From Chitinophagaceae bacterium (GTDB lineage Bacteria; Bacteroidota; Bacteroidia; Chitinophagales; Chitinophagaceae): a stretch of DNA of 38,065 nt. The notes under the pieces are model-generated. The model did not search any database. It saw nothing but the letters and a program-made list of their open reading frames with translations, and was not told the origin of the DNA. The stretch's first letter is position 1. Every line of letters begins with the position of its first letter. Position numbers and translations under genes: made by a program. Positions 33,390 to 38,065 of this stretch are shown here, piece by piece. Where the stretch lies: assembly GCA_020437365.1 (NCBI GenBank), contig JAGQWM010000022.1, positions 1-38,065 of the forward strand, written 5' to 3'.

Positions 33390-33929
33390 TTATACGACCT
33401 GATAAATCTCCTTTAAATTTCGGCCCAGCCCATCATAATCGAGCCCATACCCTACTACAAATTTTTTAGGGATGGAAAAACCGACGTAATCCAGTGTCAG
33501 CTCGTATTCTGTGGCTTCGGGCTTGTGCAGCAACGTTGCGATTGTAAGTGATTTCGGTTGTTGATGTATTAGTTTGGGCAAAAACCTGTGCAAGGTCTTT
33601 CCGGTGTCAACAATATCTTCAACAATGACTACATCACGTCCAAATAAATCATCCTCCAATCCGATAGAAGTCACCACATTGCCGGAAGATTTCATGCCTT
33701 TATATGAAGCCAGTTTGATAAAACACAATTCTGCTTCTATTGTCAATTGCTTAAATAAATCGGAAGCAAACATAAAAGAGCCATTTAAAATAGCAATGAA
33801 TAGCGGTTTCTTATTCTTATAATCTTTGTTGATATCGGCTGCCATTTCTTTTACTCTTTGCTGAATTTTTTCTTCAGACAGATAGATATCAAATGTCTTA
33901 TCATGAACTTGTATCAATGTTTCTTTCAT
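33390..33929 (-). CDS. hpt: Hypoxanthine phosphoribosyltransferase
   Basis: 179 aa purine-salvage enzyme making IMP/GMP from hypoxanthine/guanine and PRPP. The PRPP-binding loop VEDIVDTGKT is at 103-112; KLASYKGMKSSG is the flexible catalytic loop; VGYGLDYDGLGRNL is the conserved C-terminal active site. Complete and of usual length. It starts 13 bp after the glucosaminidase stop, last of four genes on this strand. Confidence 0.94.
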   Translation of the reverse strand: MKETLIQVHDKTFDIYLSEEKIQQRVKEMAADINKDYKNKKPLFIAILNGSFMFASDLFKQLTIEAELCFIKLASYKGMKSSGNVVTSIGLEDDLFGRDVVIVEDIVDTGKTLHRFLPKLIHQQPKSLTIATLLHKPEATEYELTLDYVGFSIPKKFVVGYGLDYDGLGRNLKEIYQVV

Positions 33930-33942
33930 TATAATTTATATT

Positions 33943-34968
33943 TTAATGAATGGAAGTTTGCGTCAGTGTTGTGTCCAATAATTTCAAGGCCAGTTTTGGC
34001 ATCACATCCGCTTTTGTATGTAAAAATAGTTTTTCACCTATTGCGGGCATATCATCTTTTTGTAACCAGTTTAATTCCTGCAAGCTGGATAAACGTATGG
34101 CTTCAGTTTGAGCTATGTCAAATAACGTTTCGCCGGGTTGCACAATATGAAATTCGTGATGGCCGGTTCTTCTTTTACGTTGCAAAAAAATCAATTGATC
34201 TTTTGTAAGTGCTATTGTTGATTGCATATCATTAAAATCAAACAACCTGGCCAATGGGATATCATATTCCCTGGCAATAGACAATAACGGCGTTCCTTTT
34301 TTAGCATAAATAACCGGGGTTTCATTTAGCTTAAATTTCCCTTCGGGGTAAGAAGGTGTGGAAATTTCTATTCCAATGCTTTTTTCATCATTCTTCGATT
34401 CTTTATTTTCCTCATTCAACACCAGTGGGTTGGTTGCCGGTTTTTCCATTTGCAATGCTTGCAATGTGTATGCTTCAAGGTTATAATCTTCTATTAATTG
34501 AATGAGCTTTTTCGCATATAAAGGGTTGGTAGCATATCCGGCTTTTTTCAATCCGTTAGCCCAATCTTTATAATCTGTCGGATCCAATTGAAATAAAAAT
34601 GCATAGCGTTGCCCGTTTTTTAAAAAATCGGAATGGTCTTTATAAGAATCTAAAACGGCATCATATTTTCTAAAACATTCGCCTTTTTCATCATCATCAT
34701 GATAGACTGTAGCACCGGTCCAGTTGGACTTACACTTAATACCAAAATGATTGTTTGAAGAAAGTGCCAGTTGGCTGGTGCCTGCTCCCGATTCATGTAT
34801 TCCTTGTGCCAAAGTAATGGCAGCCGGCACACCGGTTCGTTGCATTTCTTCAATGGCCAAATCTTTGTATTGATTGATATAAGCCAAAACTTTATCCTTG
34901 TTTTGTGCCATTATTTGTTGGCTACAAAATCCCAAAAAACAAAATATGATGATAAAGCGTTTATGCAT
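33943..34968 (-). CDS. Glucosaminidase with two LysM domains
   Basis: 341 aa secreted peptidoglycan hydrolase. The signal peptide (FIIIFCFLGFCSQQIMAQ) is followed by a GH73-type glucosaminidase domain (about 25-165, with the catalytic E59 in QGIHESG and the NNHFGIKC and FRKYD motifs). After a Lys/Glu/Asn-rich linker (165-210), one LysM (about 220-265) and a second (about 272-318, HIVQPGETLFDIAQ) bind the glycan chain. It would cut between GlcNAc and MurNAc during wall remodelling. Its first codons overlap the end of the O-methyltransferase by 8 bp, and hpt follows 13 bp after its stop. Confidence 0.93.
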   Translation of the reverse strand: MHKRFIIIFCFLGFCSQQIMAQNKDKVLAYINQYKDLAIEEMQRTGVPAAITLAQGIHESGAGTSQLALSSNNHFGIKCKSNWTGATVYHDDDEKGECFRKYDAVLDSYKDHSDFLKNGQRYAFLFQLDPTDYKDWANGLKKAGYATNPLYAKKLIQLIEDYNLEAYTLQALQMEKPATNPLVLNEENKESKNDEKSIGIEISTPSYPEGKFKLNETPVIYAKKGTPLLSIAREYDIPLARLFDFNDMQSTIALTKDQLIFLQRKRRTGHHEFHIVQPGETLFDIAQTEAIRLSSLQELNWLQKDDMPAIGEKLFLHTKADVMPKLALKLLDTTLTQTSIH

Positions 34969-35635
34969 GGTTTTCTTTTCCCGGTTTTCGAATTAAATAT
35001 AAGCCGTCTCTGATTGTTAAAACAACTTTTTCAATATCCTTTCTATTCTTGATAAATTCATTGAATGCTTTTATACCCAATGCATTTTTCTTTTTTGCAT
35101 TTTCATCTAATGCCTGTCCATGAAAAAAAATATTATCAGCTAAAATAAAACCGTTTTCCCTTATTTGGGGGAAAACCAAGTTAAAATAATCAATATAACC
35201 CGGTTTGTCGGCATCTATAAAAACCAAATCCCAGGTTTGCAGTAATGACGGTATAATTTCAATGGCGTTGCCAGTATGTGAAATTATTTTATTGGCATAA
35301 ACCGATCTGTCAAAATACCGACGAGCCAATGCAGCATCATCTTCCCTTAATTCAATGGTATGCAATTGGCCGTCTGCTGTTAATCCTTTGGCGAGACACA
35401 AAGCACTGTAACCGGTAAATGTACCAATCTCCAAAATGCGTTTTGGCCGAATCATGCAACTGATCATTTCCAAAACTTTCCCTTGCAAATGACCACTCAA
35501 CATAACCGACTCGGCATGGTGATTGACTGTATAATCATTGATTTCTTTTAGCAGCTTATCTTCTTCAGAAGAATAGTTTTCTGCATAAGATTGTACGTCG
35601 GGCAGTATTAAATCCACAATTAAATATTTTGGCAA
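34961..35635 (-). CDS. O-methyltransferase (caffeoyl-CoA/catechol OMT type)
   Basis: 224 aa SAM-dependent methyltransferase of the Methyltransf_3 family. Motif I RILEIGTFTGYSALCLA binds SAM, HTIELREDDAALARRYF follows, and WDLVFIDADKPGYIDYF holds the metal-binding acidic residues; ILADNIFFHG adds the final metal-site Asp/Asn. All features of a metal-dependent catechol-type OMT are present. The substrate is unknown. It lies 11 bp after the symporter and overlaps the glucosaminidase start by 8 bp. Confidence 0.92.
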   Translation of the reverse strand: MPKYLIVDLILPDVQSYAENYSSEEDKLLKEINDYTVNHHAESVMLSGHLQGKVLEMISCMIRPKRILEIGTFTGYSALCLAKGLTADGQLHTIELREDDAALARRYFDRSVYANKIISHTGNAIEIIPSLLQTWDLVFIDADKPGYIDYFNLVFPQIRENGFILADNIFFHGQALDENAKKKNALGIKAFNEFIKNRKDIEKVVLTIRDGLYLIRKPGKENHA

Positions 35636-35646
35636 AGATAAAAATC

Positions 35647-37176
35647 TTACACCACCTGGATGCTTTCCTTTCGGGATTGTTTTGTGTGAGAAATAGCATA
35701 CAAACCGAGAAACGTAAGCAAGCCGTTAATGATGAGCAGTTCGATACCAATCTGGTAACCCCAGAAAATATCTGCTGAGTAATGTCGTAACAAATAAGTG
35801 ACCACGGGCGCCACTAAGCAAATGATTGTTACCTGGAAACCATCTTTGATTTGCCTCTTCGTCAAAATACCAAAAGCAAATAATCCAAGCAAAGGGCCAT
35901 ACGTATAACCGGCAAGGTCTAAAATGACGTAAATGATGGATTTATTATCAATGGCTTTAAAAACCATGATGCATATAAAAAATATAATAGTAAAACTAAA
36001 GTGAACGATTAATCGAATTTTTTTTCGCTTTTTTTCATCCCAATTTTCTCTTCTTTTCAATCCCAATAAATCGATGCAGAAGGAAGAAGTTAATGCAGTT
36101 AAAGCACCATCAGCACTGGGAAACAATGCCGAAATCAACCCGATGATAAAGATGATACTAATAGCCTGCGGTAAAAACTGCAAAGCGACTGTTGGAAATA
36201 AATCGTCGCCAATAACGTTGGTGCCGTTGAGCATTAATTGATGTCCATCATAAACTGCTCCATTTTGTAAAATATATAAATACAATAAACCACCGAGCAG
36301 CAGAAAAAGAAAGTTGACCAACACAATCACACTACTGAAAGTAATCATATTTTTTTGGGAGTCTTTCAGGTTTTTTACACTGATATTTTTTTGCATCATT
36401 TCCTGGTCCAAACCCGTCATGGCAATAGCAATAAATGCCCCGCCAATAATTTGTTTGATAAAATACCCTTTGCTACTTGGATTCATGTCAAATACATTGG
36501 TATAACCTTTCAGGCTCAGACTATCGAGGGCTGTTCCAATATTCAGGTGCAGATGTGCCAGGATATACGTAACGCAAACAATTAAACCCACTAACATAAA
36601 AGTTGTTTGCAAAGTGTCTGTATAAACAATCGTTTTTACACCGCCTTCAAAAGTATAAAGTAAAATCATCACCAGGATGATGAAAGTAGTTGTAGTAAAA
36701 GAAATGCCCATCCTGTCGAGAATAAAAAGTTGCAATACATTGATGACAAGATAAAGCCTTGCTGTGGCACCTATCGTTCTTGAAATCAAGAAAAATAAGG
36801 AACCGGTTTTGTAAGAAAAAAAACCAAATCGTTGTTTCAAAAAATCATAAATAGAAGTCAGTTGCAAACGATAGTACAAAGGCAACAATACATAGGCAAT
36901 AACAAAATACCCCAGGAAATAACCAATAACAACCTGGAAATAGCCAAAGCCTTTAAATGCCTCTCCGGCAAAATCGCCGGTAGTGCCCGGCACACTTACA
37001 AATGTAACGCCCGATAAAGACGTACCGATCATACCAAAAGCCACCAGCATCCAATTACTTTTTCTATTGCCGATAAAGAATGAATCGTTATTGGAATTGC
37101 GGGAAGTAAACCAGGCTACCGTTAGTAAAAGAGCAAAATATCCAATGACAAAAAACAACAGGGTTTGCGCTGACAT
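35647..37176 (-). CDS. Sodium:solute symporter (SSS family)
   Basis: 509 aa with about 13 transmembrane segments and the LeuT-like fold of the SSS family: FFVIGYFALLLTVAW at the start, FIGNRKSNWMLVAFGMIGTSLSGVTFVSVPG in helices 1-2 (Na+-binding region), GLISALFPSADGALTALTSSF as the SSS signature helix. Imports a solute with Na+; which solute (sugar, nucleoside, amino acid, sialic acid) cannot be told. First gene of a tight four-gene run (symporter, OMT, glucosaminidase, hpt). The start at 37176 gives the normal length. Confidence 0.92.
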   Translation of the reverse strand: MSAQTLLFFVIGYFALLLTVAWFTSRNSNNDSFFIGNRKSNWMLVAFGMIGTSLSGVTFVSVPGTTGDFAGEAFKGFGYFQVVIGYFLGYFVIAYVLLPLYYRLQLTSIYDFLKQRFGFFSYKTGSLFFLISRTIGATARLYLVINVLQLFILDRMGISFTTTTFIILVMILLYTFEGGVKTIVYTDTLQTTFMLVGLIVCVTYILAHLHLNIGTALDSLSLKGYTNVFDMNPSSKGYFIKQIIGGAFIAIAMTGLDQEMMQKNISVKNLKDSQKNMITFSSVIVLVNFLFLLLGGLLYLYILQNGAVYDGHQLMLNGTNVIGDDLFPTVALQFLPQAISIIFIIGLISALFPSADGALTALTSSFCIDLLGLKRRENWDEKKRKKIRLIVHFSFTIIFFICIMVFKAIDNKSIIYVILDLAGYTYGPLLGLFAFGILTKRQIKDGFQVTIICLVAPVVTYLLRHYSADIFWGYQIGIELLIINGLLTFLGLYAISHTKQSRKESIQVV

Positions 37177-37261
37177 AGTAAGTTTTTTCTGTTAGAAATT
37201 GATACGATTATTGTAAATTGATGCGAACTTATGATTTTTGAAGATAAAGAATATTTATTTC

Positions 37262-37273
37262 CTTTACGTAAAG
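37262..37273. promoter_or_regulatory. Perfect 12-bp palindrome upstream of the LOG-family gene
   Basis: CTTTACGTAAAG is its own reverse complement and lies 15 bp before the ATG at 37289. It sits between divergent genes, where an operator could act. No known regulator was matched. Confidence 0.35.
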
Positions 37274-37288
37274 ATTAAATGCAACTGA

Positions 37289-37828
37289 ATGTCCATACAG
37301 TCACTCGCCGTTTTTTGCGGTTCCAAATCCGGTAGCAACCCTACATTTATAAAAGATGCGGCTATATTGGGAAAAATCCTGGCTGAGCAAAACGTCAGGC
37401 TCATTTATGGTGGCGGCAGCTCCGGCCTGATGGGAACCATAGCCGATAGTGTGATGAATAATAACGGAAAAGTAACCGGCATCATTCCCAAAATGCTTTT
37501 GGAATGGGAAAAACAACACCGCGAAATCACAGAACTTCGAATCAGCAATGATATGCATGAACGCAAAAGAATGATTTATAGTTTATGTGATGCTGCCATG
37601 GTTTTGCCTGGCGGCTTCGGCACTTTGGATGAATTATTCGAAATCGTAACCTGGAATCAACTGACCATCCACGATAAAGAAATTTACATTTTGAATTCAG
37701 GCGGATTTTATCAATCATTAATAGCTCATATTGAATTGATGCGTCGCGAAGGTTTTTTATATGAAGAAACGGTAAAGCAAATTACCATTATCAACAAACC
37801 CGAAGATTTCATTCCTTATATTCAATAA
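37289..37828 (+). CDS. LOG-family protein (Rossman-fold nucleotide hydrolase)
   Basis: 179 aa. TIGR00730-type lysine decarboxylase-like/LOG protein. GGGSSGLMG (41-49) forms the nucleotide loop and PGGFGTLDE (107-115) is the defining catalytic motif; the R/K-rich MHERKRMIY lies before it. Members hydrolyse the N-glycosidic bond of cytokinin riboside monophosphate or AMP to base and ribose 5-phosphate; older names of lysine decarboxylase are wrong. The stop abuts that of the convergent partial gene at 37829. Confidence 0.93.
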   Translation: MSIQSLAVFCGSKSGSNPTFIKDAAILGKILAEQNVRLIYGGGSSGLMGTIADSVMNNNGKVTGIIPKMLLEWEKQHREITELRISNDMHERKRMIYSLCDAAMVLPGGFGTLDELFEIVTWNQLTIHDKEIYILNSGGFYQSLIAHIELMRREGFLYEETVKQITIINKPEDFIPYIQ

Positions 37829-38065
37829 CTATCTTCTGCGGTTGCGGCCTTCGAACAACCCGATATTCACACCGGCCCGAATCAGCGGTACAGCCCGAAT
37901 ACTTTTCCTTCCGGAAATATTATCAACAGCTACATTTACATAGGGTGAATTTTCATTTTTGATGACATCAAATAAAACTGATACGTAATAAAATGTATTA
38001 GAACCCGGATTTCTTCCCTGCCAGTAACCTCCGCCAACTAAAACTGAATTGTCATCTAAAGTTTC
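37829..38065 (-). CDS. Putative outer-membrane beta-barrel protein, 3' end (partial)
   Basis: 78 codons open to the right window edge, ending in TAG at 37829-37831; the 5' end is outside. The reading shows alternating strand patterns: DNSVLVGGGYWQGRNP, NTFYYVSVLFDVIKN, then SIRAVPLIRAGVNIGLFE, and a basic tail of RNRRR. Such repeated amphipathic strands with aromatic ends and a hydrophilic tail fit an outer-membrane barrel or a beta-barrel-like hypothetical. The stop codons of this gene and the LOG gene are directly next to each other. Confidence 0.6.
   Translation of the reverse strand, partial: ETLDDNSVLVGGGYWQGRNPGSNTFYYVSVLFDVIKNENSPYVNVAVDNISGRKSIRAVPLIRAGVNIGLFEGRNRRR

Noticed and set aside
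1..38065. CRISPR array, tRNA or rRNA genes
   Set aside because: No regularly spaced direct repeats, no tRNA cloverleaf and no rRNA-like conserved stretches were recognised on reading the sequence; a dedicated scan would be needed to exclude divergent ones.

Overview
The window looks like chromosome of a Bacteroidota bacterium, most likely from the Chitinophagaceae or a near relative. Grounds for this: TonB receptor with a carboxypeptidase-like N-terminal domain, two mini-proteins with type IX secretion (T9SS) sorting tails, DUF2490 and Nif3 long-form families, many short secreted proteins and lipoproteins, A+T-rich DNA, and promoters of the Bacteroidota type (TAnnTTTG at -7). No species call is possible without a search.

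Layout. 1-5234 (+): 3' end of an M1 aminopeptidase, a ComM-like AAA ATPase, an ABC exporter and a rhodanese. 5255-9080: an accessory island. It holds a divergent tyrosine recombinase, two single-gene units separated by a 133-bp attC-like imperfect palindrome (a DODA-type dioxygenase and a lipoprotein), then fused remnants of an IS1182-type and an IS3-type transposase and about 450 bp of decayed DNA. 9081-12470: a lipocalin-like lipoprotein, a TonB receptor and a small Cys/His membrane protein, probably metal-related. 12600-18082: thiolase, pyrD, a TerC-family protein, rsmE and dnaB, followed by a 440-bp non-coding stretch with one perfect DnaA box. 18525-25607: an unknown beta-rich protein, two T9SS mini-proteins, recN, a zinc-ribbon coiled-coil protein with a Nif3 partner, a DinB-like protein, a lipoprotein and a peroxiredoxin. 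25790-27523: grpE-dnaJ heat-shock pair. 27604-30316: a hypothetical protein, then a fasciclin / anti-sigma / ECF sigma cluster of SigK-RskA type. 30474-30651: a methyltransferase pseudogene with an internal deletion. 30711-33335: a DUF2490 protein and a YfbK-like von Willebrand protein. 33390-37176 (-): symporter, O-methyltransferase, glucosaminidase and hpt, packed tightly. 37289-38065: a LOG-family enzyme and the 3' end of a putative outer-membrane protein.

The most interesting part is 5255-7840. It has the architecture of an integron: a recombinase gene reading away from an array, a recombination-site-like boundary next to it, and single-gene cassettes all in one direction, each stop codon 4-10 bp before a folded site. 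The recombinase, however, lacks the insertion typical of IntI and looks like a XerC/D-like Bacteroidota enzyme. The second cassette's site appears to have been broken by insertion of an IS.
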